Shown: in pieces, positions 55,476 through 64,000 of the stretch | Layout: every line of letters starts with the position of its first letter | How positions within the stretch are numbered: the stretch's first letter is position 1 | Assembly (NCBI RefSeq): GCF_026342835.1 | Contig: NZ_JAPEMI010000001.1 | Span: 3,478,501-3,542,500, forward strand | Source of the DNA: Streptomyces sp. NBC_00154 | GTDB taxonomy: Bacteria; Actinomycetota; Actinomycetes; Streptomycetales; Streptomycetaceae | Direction: 5' to 3' | DNA: 64,000 bases | The notes under the pieces: model-generated | Told to the model about the DNA's origin: nothing | What the model saw: only the letters and a program-made list of their open reading frames with translations | Databases searched by the model: none | Translations under genes and position numbers: made by a program

Positions 55476-57317
55476 TTATGCCGTGCGGGCACCGTGCTCC
55501 TGGCCGACGGCCGGTGCGTGGGCGCAGGGGAGGGGCCGGGCGGACGCGAAGCGGCGGGCGAACGGACGGGGCAGTCCGACGTTGACGAAGCCCTCGGCCT
55601 GCATTGCGGCGAACGAGATCCGGGGCAGGTCGCGGCCGGTGCGGTAGACGACGAAGCGGGGCTCCCAGCGGGGCCGGAACTTGGCGTTGAACTTGTACAG
55701 CGACTCGATCTGGAACCAGCGCGACAGGAAGATCAGCAGGCCGCGCCAGCCCCGGAGCACCGGGCCCGCACCCAGTCGCTCGCCGCGGGCGAGCGCCGAG
55801 CGGAACATCGCGAAGTTCAGCGAGATGCGCTCGATGCCGAGCCGGGGCGCGTCCTGGAGGGAGGCGACGATCAGCAGCTCGTTCATACCGGGGTCGGCGG
55901 AGCGGTCGCGGCGCATGAGCTCCAGGGACATGCCGTCCGTACCCCACGGGACGAAGTGGATCACGGCCTTCAGGTCGCCGTACGGGGAGTCGGCGGTGCG
56001 CTCGTCGGTCTTGTAAGCGGTGGCGATGACGCAGTCGCCGTCGGCCGGGTCGCCGATCCGGCCGAGCGCCATGGAGAAGCCGCGCTCGGTGTCCGTGCCG
56101 CGCCAGTCGGCGGCGGCCCGCCGGATGCGGGCCAGCTCGGTCTCGCCGATGTCGCGGACGCGCCGGACGCGGGTCTCGTAACCGGCCCGCTCAATGCGCT
56201 TCACCATCTGGCGCACGTTGCGCATCGCGCGACCGGCGAGGGAGAAATCCGCGACATCCACCACCGCCTCGTCACCGAGCTCCAGCGCGTCGAGCCCGGT
56301 CTCGCGGGTCCAGACCTCGCCGCCGGTCTCGCTGCAGCCCATCACCGCGGGTGTCCAGGAGTGCGCCTTGGCCTCGTCCATGAACCGCTCGATGGCGCCC
56401 GGCCAGGCCTCCACGTCGCCGATCGGGTCGCCGCTGGCCAGCATCACGCCGGACACGACGCGGTAGCAGACGGCGGCCTTGCCGCTGGGGGAGAAGACGA
56501 CGCCCTTGTCGCGGCGGAGTGCGAAGTGGCCGAGCGAGTCGCGGCCGCCGTGCTTGTCGAGGAGGGCGCGCAGCCGGACCTCGTCCTCCTCGGTGAGGCG
56601 GGCGGCCGGATGTTCGGGGCGGAACGCGAGATAGATGGTGGTGACGGCGGTCAGCAGACCGAGTGCGCCGAGCGAGTACGCCACGGTCCAGGAGGTCACC
56701 CCGGCGTACTCGACGGGACCCTCGAAGCCGAACATTCCGTACAGGACGTGCTGGAGCCGGTCGGCGATGGAGGGGTTCCCGACGACCCGGCCGGGGTGGA
56801 CGGAGACGATGACCAGCCCCAGTCCGAGCGAACCCGCTCCGAGGAGAACGAAGTTGGCCAGTGCCCACCAACGGCTCCGCGGGTCGGGGAGTGCGGTGAA
56901 TTCATTCCGGTGGCGGACCAGCAGGTAGCACAGCGCCAGTGAGACGACGGTGCCGATGACCGAGTGCCGGTAGGCGAACTGCGCCGCCGCACCGGCCGGC
57001 AGGAGGGCCACGGCGGCGCGCCAGGCCCGCCGCTTGCGCCGCTTGAGGCCGTGTGCGAGGAGCAGCAGCAGCACTCCCGCGCTCAGCGACAGCGCGGCGG
57101 CGAAGGGGCCGAGGGCCCCGGGGAGCACTTCGGCGAGCGTGTGCATCCGGCTGTGCCTGAAGCGTGGGAACACGCCTGCGGCGACGTCGATCAGGCCGAC
57201 GAACGTGCAGGCGGTGCCGACGAGTGCCGGAACGGCCTCCGGACGCGGTCCGCGTACGAGCTTGCGTACAGCACGCGGAACCGAACCCGATTTATCCCCA
57301 TCTAGCGTGACAGACAT
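55476..57317 (-). CDS. MprF-like phosphatidylglycerol lysyltransferase-domain protein (DUF2156)
   Basis: A 613-residue membrane protein from ATG 57317 (MSVTLDGDKSGSVPRAVRKL). About six transmembrane helices (25-270) precede a GNAT-like DUF2156 catalytic domain (about 275-590), with LGHFALRRDKGVVFSPSGKA, VASGDPIGD-like SGDPIGDVEAWPGAI and MVKRIERAGYETRV. It resembles bacterial aminoacyl-phosphatidylglycerol synthases, which use aminoacyl-tRNA to make membrane lipids more basic. There is no LysU domain. It is separated from folP by 30 bp but has its own divergent promoter region. Confidence 0.85.
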   Translation of the reverse strand: MSVTLDGDKSGSVPRAVRKLVRGPRPEAVPALVGTACTFVGLIDVAAGVFPRFRHSRMHTLAEVLPGALGPFAAALSLSAGVLLLLLAHGLKRRKRRAWRAAVALLPAGAAAQFAYRHSVIGTVVSLALCYLLVRHRNEFTALPDPRSRWWALANFVLLGAGSLGLGLVIVSVHPGRVVGNPSIADRLQHVLYGMFGFEGPVEYAGVTSWTVAYSLGALGLLTAVTTIYLAFRPEHPAARLTEEDEVRLRALLDKHGGRDSLGHFALRRDKGVVFSPSGKAAVCYRVVSGVMLASGDPIGDVEAWPGAIERFMDEAKAHSWTPAVMGCSETGGEVWTRETGLDALELGDEAVVDVADFSLAGRAMRNVRQMVKRIERAGYETRVRRVRDIGETELARIRRAAADWRGTDTERGFSMALGRIGDPADGDCVIATAYKTDERTADSPYGDLKAVIHFVPWGTDGMSLELMRRDRSADPGMNELLIVASLQDAPRLGIERISLNFAMFRSALARGERLGAGPVLRGWRGLLIFLSRWFQIESLYKFNAKFRPRWEPRFVVYRTGRDLPRISFAAMQAEGFVNVGLPRPFARRFASARPLPCAHAPAVGQEHGARTA

Positions 57318-57456
57318 CGCTTCCCGTGGCTCCGCGAGAGATTCCTGAGTCCGTCGGCCGAAGCGCCCCGGACGATGTGCGACCTCTAGGACGAGGCTTC
57401 CGGGCAGCGGGTTCACCCGCATCCCGGAAATTTCCTGACAAGAAAGCTCACCCACT

Positions 57457-58578
57457 ATGGGGCTCACCAGTAAGGCAGTTCTGGCCCTGGCCATCGGGCT
57501 GGCTGTCGTCCTGTTCGCCGCCACGGTCTGTTTTTGGCCGCGGCTCGCCCGCCGCAGTGTGTCCGCGGTGTTCGGCCGGGTCGGCCTGTTGCTGGCCACC
57601 CAGGTGATGCTCTTCGCCTCGGTTGGCCTGCTGGCAAACAACTCCTTTCAGTTCTACAGCTCCTGGGCCGACTTCTTCGGTCGGCAGCAGGAACCGGGCG
57701 TGGTGGCGGACGGTGCCACCGGGGCGTCGGCATCGCAGAACATCGTCCGGATCGGGATGGAACGGCCCGATGTCCGGGGCGAATCGCGGCCCACGGCCGT
57801 CGGCCGGATCGACAAGGTGGTCGTCGCGGGACGGCGGTCGGGAATCGAGAGCTCGGCGTATGTGTATCTGCCGCCGGAGTACTTCCAGTCCGAGTACGCC
57901 CGCCGGACGTTCCCCGCGGTCGTCGTCCTCACCGGCTACCCGGGTACCTCGGAGAACCTCCTGAAGGGTCTTCAGTACCCGCGGACGGCACTCGATCGGG
58001 TGAGAGCCGGCCGGGCGCAACCGATGATTCTGGTGATGCTGAGGCCGACGGTCGCGCCGCCGAGGGACACCGAGTGCGTGAACATAAAGGGTGGTCCCCA
58101 GACCGAGACGTTCTTCGCGAAGGACCTGCCGCAGGCGGTCTCGGACGCGTACCGAATCGGGAAGCGGGCGCGGAACTGGGGCATCATCGGCAACTCGACC
58201 GGTGGCTACTGCGCGCTGAAGATCGGCCTGCACCACCCGGACAGGTTCTCGGCCAGCGCCGGTCTGTCCGCGTACTACAGGGCGGCCGAGGACCCGACGA
58301 CCGGTGATCTCTTCCACGGGAGCCGGCAGGCCCGTGAGCGCGCCGATCTGCTGTGGAGCCTGGACCATCTGCCGCAGCCCGACTCGTCCTTCCTGGTGAC
58401 CACGTCGCGGCACGGCGAGGGGAACTACTGGGGTACGCGGCACTTCATGGCGAAGGTGAAGGCACCCGCGCAGGTGTCGTCGATCGTGCTGGACAGTGGC
58501 GGGCACAACTTCAACACGTGGCGGCGGGAGATCCCTTCGGCGCTGGAGTGGATGAGCAGCCGGCTGAGTGAGAACTGA
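57457..58578 (+). CDS. Secreted/membrane alpha/beta-hydrolase of the esterase D/mycolyltransferase type
   Basis: A 373-residue protein with two N-terminal hydrophobic segments (4-24 and 40-62) as membrane anchor. An esterase fold follows: FPAVVVLTGYPGTSENLLKG, the nucleophile elbow GIIGNSTGGYCALK, and the late DSGGHNFNTWRREIP with the catalytic His. It resembles antigen 85/FrmB-type esterases found in Streptomyces. The start is ATG 57457 (MGLTSKAVLALAIG). The substrate is unknown. Confidence 0.85.
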   Translation: MGLTSKAVLALAIGLAVVLFAATVCFWPRLARRSVSAVFGRVGLLLATQVMLFASVGLLANNSFQFYSSWADFFGRQQEPGVVADGATGASASQNIVRIGMERPDVRGESRPTAVGRIDKVVVAGRRSGIESSAYVYLPPEYFQSEYARRTFPAVVVLTGYPGTSENLLKGLQYPRTALDRVRAGRAQPMILVMLRPTVAPPRDTECVNIKGGPQTETFFAKDLPQAVSDAYRIGKRARNWGIIGNSTGGYCALKIGLHHPDRFSASAGLSAYYRAAEDPTTGDLFHGSRQARERADLLWSLDHLPQPDSSFLVTTSRHGEGNYWGTRHFMAKVKAPAQVSSIVLDSGGHNFNTWRREIPSALEWMSSRLSEN

Positions 58579-58593
58579 GCGTTCGTCGCCGGC

Positions 58594-59781
58594 TCAGCGA
58601 GTGCCGGTCCTGGCAACGGTCGCCACGGTTTCCACAGCCACCTCGGCGCGGGGCACGTCCTGGGCGTCCGCGTCGATCGAGCGGCGCAGCGCTTCATGGA
58701 GACGAGCCGGGGTGAGCACCCCGAGGAACCGGCCGGTGCTCTCCTTGTCGATGACCGCTATCCAGCCCGCGTCGTGCTGGAGCATGGTGGCGAACGCCTG
58801 CTTGAGCGGGGCGCCGACGGGGAGCCAGGCCTCCATGCGGCGGGCGTGTTCACGGACCGTGCCCTTGGCCTCGGTGGGGGCGGTGCCCGCCGGGATCCAG
58901 CCGTGCAGTTTGTCGTCGCCGTCCAGGACTACGGCCCAGCGCGCACCTTCCGCGCGCAGCCGCTCGGTCGCCCGGGAGAGCGGGTCGTCCAGATGCACGA
59001 CGGGAGGCTGGTCGAGGTCGCTCTCCTCGATGGGGGTGACGGAGAGCCGCTTGAGACCGCGGTCCGCGCCGACGAAGTCCGCGACGTACGGGGTGGCGGG
59101 TGCGCCGAGTACGGTCGCCGGGGAGTCGAACTGCTCGATGGAGCCCTGTCCGTAGACGGCGATCCGGTCGCCGAGCCGGACGGCTTCCTCGATGTCGTGA
59201 GTGACGAAAAGAACGGTTTTGCGGACCTGCGCCTGGAGCCTGAGGAATTCGTTCTGCAGGCGTTCACGGACGACCGGGTCGACCGCGCCGAAAGGTTCGT
59301 CCATCAGCAGTACCGGCGGATCCGCGGCCAGTGCCCGTGCCACTCCGACGCGTTGGCGCTGACCGCCGGAGAGCTGGTCCGGATATCGGTCACCGTAAAC
59401 GGACGGATCGAGCCCCACGAGGTCGAGGAGTTCGGCGGCGCGCTCCCGGCCCTTTCCCCGTTTCCAGCCCAGGAGATGGGGAACGGTCGCCGTGTTCTCC
59501 AGCACCGTCTTGTGCGGGAAGAGACCGACCTGCTGGATCACGTAGCCGATACGGCGGCGCAGTCGGACGGGGTCGATGGAGGATATGTCGTCCCCGTCGA
59601 GGAATATCCGGCCCTCGGTCGGTTCGATCAACCGGTTCACCATCTTCATGGTGGTGGTCTTGCCGCAGCCCGACGGCCCCACGAGCGTGACCAGTTCACC
59701 CTCGGCCACGTCGAAGGAGAGATCGTCGACGGCGGTCGTGCCGTCCGCGTACCGCTTGGTGACGTGCTCGAATCGGATCAT
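58594..59781 (-). CDS. Glycine betaine/choline-type ABC transporter ATPase (OpuCA-like)
   Basis: A 395-residue ATPase from ATG 59781 (MIRFEHVTKRYADGTTAVDD). The nucleotide-binding domain has Walker A GPSGCGKTT, signature LSGGQRQRVGVARAL and Walker B VLLMDEPFGAVD. Two CBS domains follow (about 255-375: DDPLSRATERLRAEGARWAV, LKQAFATMLQHDAGWIAVID) that in OpuCA sense ionic strength. It is divergent from its permease and binding-protein genes, an arrangement that shares one control region (59782-59912). Confidence 0.93.
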   Translation of the reverse strand: MIRFEHVTKRYADGTTAVDDLSFDVAEGELVTLVGPSGCGKTTTMKMVNRLIEPTEGRIFLDGDDISSIDPVRLRRRIGYVIQQVGLFPHKTVLENTATVPHLLGWKRGKGRERAAELLDLVGLDPSVYGDRYPDQLSGGQRQRVGVARALAADPPVLLMDEPFGAVDPVVRERLQNEFLRLQAQVRKTVLFVTHDIEEAVRLGDRIAVYGQGSIEQFDSPATVLGAPATPYVADFVGADRGLKRLSVTPIEESDLDQPPVVHLDDPLSRATERLRAEGARWAVVLDGDDKLHGWIPAGTAPTEAKGTVREHARRMEAWLPVGAPLKQAFATMLQHDAGWIAVIDKESTGRFLGVLTPARLHEALRRSIDADAQDVPRAEVAVETVATVARTGTR

Positions 59782-59912
59782 GGTTCCCCATTGTGGCGCG
59801 TGTTCTGTGAAGGACATGTTGCTGGAATACAACGGCCTCGGCGATTGTCAGTGGTCGAGGATAGGGTCGCCAGACATCGGTCCGACACGGCAAACGGGAG
59901 GTGGGGGGACGG

Positions 59913-60626
59913 ATGGCCGGACAGAACTGCCTGGTGGCGAACGACTGGATCTGTGGGGAGTATCTCCGCTCCCGCAGCCAGGAGTTGACCGATGCGACCG
60001 TCCAGCACATCTGGATCACCGCGGTATCGGTGGTGATCGGACTCCTGGTGGCATTTCCGCTGGCGCTGCTCGCGCGCCGCAGCCGGCGGCTGGCGGGACC
60101 GGTGCTCGGACTGACGACGGTGCTCTACACCGTGCCTTCGCTGGCGATGTTCTCGCTGCTGCTGCCGCTGTTCGGACTTTCCGCCGCGCTGGTGGTCACC
60201 GGCCTTGTGCTGTATTCGCTGACCATTCTCGTACGGAACATCCTGGCCGGGCTCGAAGCGGTGCCGCAGGAGGCGAAGGAAGCCGCGAAGGGCATGGGGT
60301 ACGGGCCGGGGAGACTGTTGTGGGAGGTCGAACTCCCGCTGGCGCTGCCCGCGTTGATGGCCGGGGTCCGCATCGCCACGGTCTCCACGATCGCACTGAC
60401 GACCGTCGGATCGATCGTGGGCCGAGGCGGCCTCGGCAACCTCATCGAGGATGCCCTGCCGAGCTTCTTCAAGGCGCAGGTGCTCACCGCGTCGGTGCTC
60501 TGCGTCCTGCTCGCGGTGGTCGCCGACCTGCTGCTGCTCGGGGTGCAGCGGTTGCTGACGCCCTGGACCCGGATACCGAGGGCCCGCGACGCCGTGGGCA
60601 CGGGCGCTACGGCAGAGGCGGTCTGA
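59913..60626 (+). CDS. OpuC-type ABC transporter permease
   Basis: A 237-residue permease with five to six helices. ATG 59913 (MAGQNCLVANDWICGEYLRS) follows GGGGGG; the in-frame GTG 59901 is less likely. The EAA loop that contacts the ATPase is EAVPQEAKEAAKGMGYGPGR, then IVGRGGLGNLI. It pairs with the next permease gene, 3 bp away, for compatible-solute uptake. Confidence 0.92.
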   Translation: MAGQNCLVANDWICGEYLRSRSQELTDATVQHIWITAVSVVIGLLVAFPLALLARRSRRLAGPVLGLTTVLYTVPSLAMFSLLLPLFGLSAALVVTGLVLYSLTILVRNILAGLEAVPQEAKEAAKGMGYGPGRLLWEVELPLALPALMAGVRIATVSTIALTTVGSIVGRGGLGNLIEDALPSFFKAQVLTASVLCVLLAVVADLLLLGVQRLLTPWTRIPRARDAVGTGATAEAV

Positions 60627-60629
60627 CGC

Positions 60630-61304
60630 ATGGGAGTTCTCGCAGAGGCCTGGACCTGGCTGACCACCGGCGCCAACTGGTCGGGGGAGAGCGGGGCGGG
60701 CCACCGGCTCGGCGAGCATCTGTACGTCAGCGGGGTGTCGCTCGCGCTGGCCTGCGTGATCGCGCTGCCGTTGGCCCTGTATCTGGGGCACATCGGGAAG
60801 GGGGGCGCGCTGGCCGTCAACATCTCCAATGTGGGGCGGGCGATCCCGGTCTTCGCGGTGCTGGCCCTGTTCATGGTGTCGCCGCTGCGCAACGCCGGAT
60901 ATGTGCCGACGGTCATCGCGCTGGTGCTGTTCGCCGTGCCGCCGCTGCTGACCAACGCCTATGTCGGGATGGCGGAGGTGGACCGGTCGGTGGCGGAGGC
61001 GGCGCGAGGCATGGGGATGTCCGGCGGCCAGCTCTTCGTACGGGTCGAGCTCCCGCTGGCCTATCCGATGATCATGACCGGCCTGCGCTCGGCGGCGGTC
61101 CAGGTCGTCGCCACGGCCACGATCGCCGCGATGGTCGGCCAGGGCGGTCTCGGCCGGATCATCACCGCCGGATTCAACACGTACAACACACCGCAGGTGG
61201 TCGCGGGCGCGCTGCTCGTCGCCGTGCTCGCCCTGCTCGTCGAGGCGGTGCTGGTGGGGCTGGACCGGGTCCTGTCGCCGCTCCGCCGTCGGCGGACCGC
61301 CTGA
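60630..61304 (+). CDS. OpuC-type ABC transporter permease (second)
   Basis: A 224-residue permease with six helices. Its EAA loop is EVDRSVAEAARGMGMSGGQL, followed by MVGQGGLGRIITAGFN. It is tightly linked to the first permease (3-bp gap) and followed by the binding-protein gene. Two permeases per importer is the usual OpuC/ProW arrangement. Confidence 0.92.
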   Translation: MGVLAEAWTWLTTGANWSGESGAGHRLGEHLYVSGVSLALACVIALPLALYLGHIGKGGALAVNISNVGRAIPVFAVLALFMVSPLRNAGYVPTVIALVLFAVPPLLTNAYVGMAEVDRSVAEAARGMGMSGGQLFVRVELPLAYPMIMTGLRSAAVQVVATATIAAMVGQGGLGRIITAGFNTYNTPQVVAGALLVAVLALLVEAVLVGLDRVLSPLRRRRTA

Positions 61305-61372
61305 TCAGCTGATCCCATTCATATGCCCAACGCACCTCGCAAACAGCCCTGTTGCTGTGGACGGAGAACAAC

Positions 61373-62350
61373 ATGAGCAAGACCTCGCGCATAGCGGGCG
61401 CGGTCATCGGCATGGTCGTGCTGGCCGGCTCGCTCGCAGCCTGCGGCGGCGACAGCCTGGAGAAGGACAAGGGCGGTTCCGCCGCGTCCGGTGATTCCGG
61501 GAAGAAGGGCTCACTCGTCGTCGGCGCCGCCGCCTTCACCGAGTCCAAGGTGGTCGCCGAGCTGTACGCGCAGATTCTCGGCGACGCCGGATACAGCACC
61601 TCGGTCACCACCGTGAAGAACCGGGAACTGTACGAGCCGTCCCTGGAGAAGGGCGAGATCGACGTCGTACCGGAATACGCCGCGACGATCGCCGAATTCC
61701 TCAACGCCAAGGTGAACGGGGCGAAGGCGGCCGAGGAGAAGCCGGTTGCCTCCGGGGATGCGGCGGCCACCGTCGCCGCGCTGGAGAAGCTCGCCACCCC
61801 GCGCGGATTGAAGGTGCTTCCGGCCGGTGACGCCGTCGACCAGAACGCCTTCGCGGTGACCAAGGAATTCGCCGACAAGAACAAGCTGAAGACTCTTTCG
61901 GACCTCGGCGCTTCCAAGCTGAAGGTGAAGATCGCGGCGGGTGACGAGTGCGAGGTGCGGCCGTTCTGCGCACCGGGTCTGAAGAAGACGTACGGCATTG
62001 ATGTCACCGGTATCGACCCCAAGGGAGTCGGTACCCCGCAGGCCAAGCAGGCCGTGAAGGACGGCAAGGACCAGCTGGTCCTCACCACCACCACGGACGC
62101 GGTGCTGGACAGCTACGGCCTGGTGTTCCTGGACGACGACAAGAACCTCCAGAACGCGGACAACGTCCTTCCGGTTCTCAATGCCAAGGACGCCGGCGCA
62201 CCGGACATTGCCGATGCGCTCGGCAAGCTCACCAAGGTGCTCACCACGGAGGACCTCGCGGAACTGAACCGTAAGGTCGACGCCGAGCGTGCCAAGCCCG
62301 CCGATGTGGCCAAGGACTATCTGCAGTCGAAAGGCCTGATCAAGAAGTAG
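61373..62350 (+). CDS. Compatible-solute-binding lipoprotein (OpuCC-like)
   Basis: A 325-residue lipoprotein from ATG 61373 behind GGAGAA. The signal peptide ends in the lipobox SLAAC, followed by a Gly/Ser/Lys linker. The domain start LVVGAAAFTESKVVAELYAQ, EKGEIDVVPEYAATIAEFLN and TTTTDAVLDSYGLVFLDDDK match the OpuAC/ProX-type glycine betaine/choline-binding family. It captures the solute for the two permeases upstream. Confidence 0.93.
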   Translation: MSKTSRIAGAVIGMVVLAGSLAACGGDSLEKDKGGSAASGDSGKKGSLVVGAAAFTESKVVAELYAQILGDAGYSTSVTTVKNRELYEPSLEKGEIDVVPEYAATIAEFLNAKVNGAKAAEEKPVASGDAAATVAALEKLATPRGLKVLPAGDAVDQNAFAVTKEFADKNKLKTLSDLGASKLKVKIAAGDECEVRPFCAPGLKKTYGIDVTGIDPKGVGTPQAKQAVKDGKDQLVLTTTTDAVLDSYGLVFLDDDKNLQNADNVLPVLNAKDAGAPDIADALGKLTKVLTTEDLAELNRKVDAERAKPADVAKDYLQSKGLIKK

Positions 62351-62364
62351 CAGATGACGACTTA

Positions 62365-62423
62365 GGAGGCCGCCGGTAAGCCCGTCAGGTAACTGCCGGG
62401 GAACAGATTGCCGGGCGGCCTCC
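62365..62423. terminator. Terminator-like hairpin after the OpuC operon
   Basis: GGAGGCCGCC (62365-62374) and GGCGGCCTCC (62414-62423) form a perfect 10-bp stem. The 39-nt loop can itself fold (CCCG with CGGG). It begins 14 bp after the binding-protein stop. There is no T-tract; a structured regulatory RNA is not excluded. Confidence 0.5.
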
Positions 62424-62456
62424 CAAGTGACCCCTACGCACGGTAAATTTCAGGCC

Positions 62457-63470
62457 ATGCCACGTGGACGTCATCGCCATTCGCCACCTCTGCACAGAAT
62501 CCTTCCTCCTTCGGTCGTCGCCGGAGCGGCAGTCGTCTGTGCGGCGGGTGCCTGGCTTCTCGCCGAACCCCTGATCCTGCGCGCACTGGTCGCCGCCGCG
62601 GCGGCCGCCGCCGTCACCGGGGCGTATCTGATGCGCGCCTGGGACCGGGAAGCGGGCCGCCGCGTCGCGGACCTGACGCGCGCCCGTGCCAGCGACGAAT
62701 GGAAGACCGAGGAGCGCATAGCGGAGCTCGAGGCCGACCTCGACGAGTCGCGGACGCTGCGCGTCCGGCTCGAGACGAAGCTTCGCCGCAAGCGCGTGGA
62801 GCTCGCCGGTCTGCGCGGTGAGCACGCCGCACTGCTGCGCCGGTATGCCAACGCCGAGACCGAGCGGGCCAGCGCGCTGGAGGGTCGCAGGCAGCTCGCG
62901 ATCGAAGCGGCCGCCACGCCCCGGGAGCTGCCCACCGCCCGCTCCACGCCGACGCCGGCCGCGTATCTGCGCGCCGCCCAGGCCCTGCAGGACCTCAGCC
63001 GCAACGCCGCGCTCCAGGAGGCCCGCCGCACCGCCGAGCAGGCCAGGAAGCGCGACCTGGAGGAGCGCGCCCGGGAGGCCGAGGAGCCGCAGGGGAAGCA
63101 TGCGGCGACCGCGGCACCGGGCACCGAGCAGCGCCGCCCGCAGGCCGCCCTGCCCCCGGCCCGCCGCCCGTCGACGGTGCTCCCGGCGCCGCGCACGGTC
63201 CCGGCCGCCAGTGCGGTCGTTCCCTACGCCGCGTCCCGCCGTCATCCGGTGCCGCAGGGAAGCTTCGACTTCTTCGGTACGCAGAAGGCGCACGCCGCGA
63301 TCGAGTCCGTGCAGAACGAGGACCTCGCGGACGTGGTCGGCGAGGAGGCGCTGGCCGCGCACCGCACGGGCACGGCCGAGAACCGCACGGTCGGCAAGGT
63401 CATCGACCTGACGGCGCACGACGAGACCGAACAGCTGGACGTCGCCGGACTGCGCAGTGCCATCTCGTAG
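62457..63470 (+). CDS. Membrane-anchored coiled-coil protein, unknown function
   Basis: A 337-residue protein from ATG 62457 (MPRGRHRHSPPLHRILPP). Two hydrophobic helices (18-40 and 42-60) anchor it. A long charged coiled coil spans about 66-145 (EERIAELEADLDESRTLRVR, ERASALEGRRQLAIEA). The second half is Ala/Pro/Arg-rich and probably disordered, ending in a conserved-looking acidic stretch (VGKVIDLTAHDETEQLDVAG). I recognise no family. It lies between the OpuC operon and nuoD. Confidence 0.7.
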   Translation: MPRGRHRHSPPLHRILPPSVVAGAAVVCAAGAWLLAEPLILRALVAAAAAAAVTGAYLMRAWDREAGRRVADLTRARASDEWKTEERIAELEADLDESRTLRVRLETKLRRKRVELAGLRGEHAALLRRYANAETERASALEGRRQLAIEAAATPRELPTARSTPTPAAYLRAAQALQDLSRNAALQEARRTAEQARKRDLEERAREAEEPQGKHAATAAPGTEQRRPQAALPPARRPSTVLPAPRTVPAASAVVPYAASRRHPVPQGSFDFFGTQKAHAAIESVQNEDLADVVGEEALAAHRTGTAENRTVGKVIDLTAHDETEQLDVAGLRSAIS

Positions 63471-63523
63471 CGGGCGGCAGATCTCGTAACGGGTGGGCGG
63501 CAGCGGTCCCAGGGCCCTGTCGG

Positions 63524-64000
63524 CTACTTGTCGATGTCGCCGACCACGAAGAACAGCGAGCCCAGGATCGCCACCATGTCGGCGACGAGCGTCCCCGGCA
63601 GCAGCTCGGTGAGCGCCTGGATGTTGTTGTACGAGGCGGAGCGGAGCTTCAGCCGGTACGGGGTCTTCTCGCCCTTGGACACCAGGTAGTAGCCGTTGAT
63701 GCCGAGCGGGTTCTCGGTCCAGGCGTAGGTGTGGCCCTCGGGGGCCTTGAGCACCTTGGGGAGCCGCTGGTTGATCGGACCGGGCGCCAGGTCGGCCATC
63801 CGGTCCAGGCAGGCGTCCGCCAGCTCCAGCGCGTTGTGGGTCTGTTCCAGCAGGCATTCGAACCGGGCCAGGCAGTCGCCCTCGGTGCGGGTGACGACCT
63901 TGAGGGTGTCCTGCAGGTCCCCGTACGCGAGGTACGGCTCGTCGCGTCGCAGATCGAAGTCGACCCCGGAGGCGCGGGCGATCGGACCGGACACCCCGTA
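63524..64000 (-). CDS. nuoD: NADH-quinone oxidoreductase subunit D (C-terminal part)
   Basis: The last 158 or so residues of the 49-kDa-type complex I subunit, running off the right window edge. The sequence [39 protein letters not shown] and the C-terminus [17 protein letters not shown] are characteristic of NuoD, including the conserved final DIDR/K. In complex I it lines the quinone site. Upstream nuo genes presumably follow outside the window. Confidence 0.95.
   Translation of the reverse strand, partial: YGVSGPIARASGVDFDLRRDEPYLAYGDLQDTLKVVTRTEGDCLARFECLLEQTHNALELADACLDRMADLAPGPINQRLPKVLKAPEGHTYAWTENPLGINGYYLVSKGEKTPYRLKLRSASYNNIQALTELLPGTLVADMVAILGSLFFVVGDIDK

Noticed and set aside
55476..57317. 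Link between the aminoacyl-tRNA-using MprF-like protein and the synthetase island
   Set aside because: It lies 36 kb away in a conserved core region and has its own context; no evidence connects it to the island.

Overview
The window is chromosomal DNA from a high-GC actinomycete, almost certainly a Streptomyces. GC is about 70%, starts are often GTG or TTG, and Shine-Dalgarno sites are strong. Family content fits too: a DUF397/XRE/HATPase developmental-regulator trio, a TipA-like regulator, DUF3180, and the ppa-dacB-metalloprotease-tilS-hpt-ftsH-folE and folP-folB-folK neighbourhoods.

Layout. (1) 1-2.95 kb is core chromosome: the 3' part of holB (DNA polymerase III delta'), a secreted peptidase-like lipoprotein and an intact tRNA-Thr(CGT). 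(2) 2.95-20.6 kb is an accessory island inserted at that tRNA. Its far end carries a copy of the 3' half of the tRNA plus the tRNA's terminator; a third copy of the terminator lies at 20.96 kb. The island is edged by decaying genes (IS3 orfA scrap, an MFS pseudogene, a multiply mutated Gfo/Idh/MocA pseudogene, and an IS1182 transposase remnant). (3) 5.8-19.7 kb, inside the island, is an unusual intact cluster: a LuxR-type regulator, a free-standing AlaRS C-terminal (DHHA1) protein, an MFS exporter, an amidohydrolase, a class II AsnRS-like synthetase, a branched-chain aminotransferase, an ATP-grasp ligase, a 48-residue peptide with a signal sequence, an S66 (MccF/LdcA-like) peptidase, a degenerate AlaRS-like catalytic domain, and a complete alpha-beta fused glycyl-tRNA synthetase. 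Two short upstream ORFs overlap the starts of the S66 peptidase and GlyRS genes.

(4) 21-36.4 kb holds mostly housekeeping and regulatory genes: an APH-like kinase, a family A DNA polymerase, an FtsX-type ABC exporter, DUF2786 and FUSC proteins, the XRE/DUF397/HATPase regulatory set with a shared 27-bp element, an aldehyde dehydrogenase, DinB and PadR. (5) 36.4-44 kb holds glutamate decarboxylase, WrbA and a ClC channel, then a TipA-like regulator, YbjQ, DedA and a ThrE-type exporter. (6) 44-57.3 kb is core metabolism: pyrophosphatase, D-Ala-D-Ala carboxypeptidase, metalloprotease, TilS, HPRT, FtsH, GTP cyclohydrolase I, folate genes and an MprF-like lysyltransferase. (7) 57.4-64 kb holds a secreted esterase, an OpuC-type compatible-solute ABC system, a coiled-coil membrane protein and the 3' end of nuoD.

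How the island genes may work together (inference). The ATP-grasp ligase, aminotransferase, AsnRS-like enzyme and two split AlaRS-like proteins look like an amino-acid- or tRNA-based amide-forming pathway without NRPS modules. The MFS protein would export the product. The MccF-like peptidase and the extra GlyRS look like self-protection against an aminoacyl-adenylate-type or glycyl-tRNA-directed inhibitor, or like suppliers of glycyl-tRNA. I do not recognise the cluster as that of any known product. It is my candidate for a previously undescribed system.
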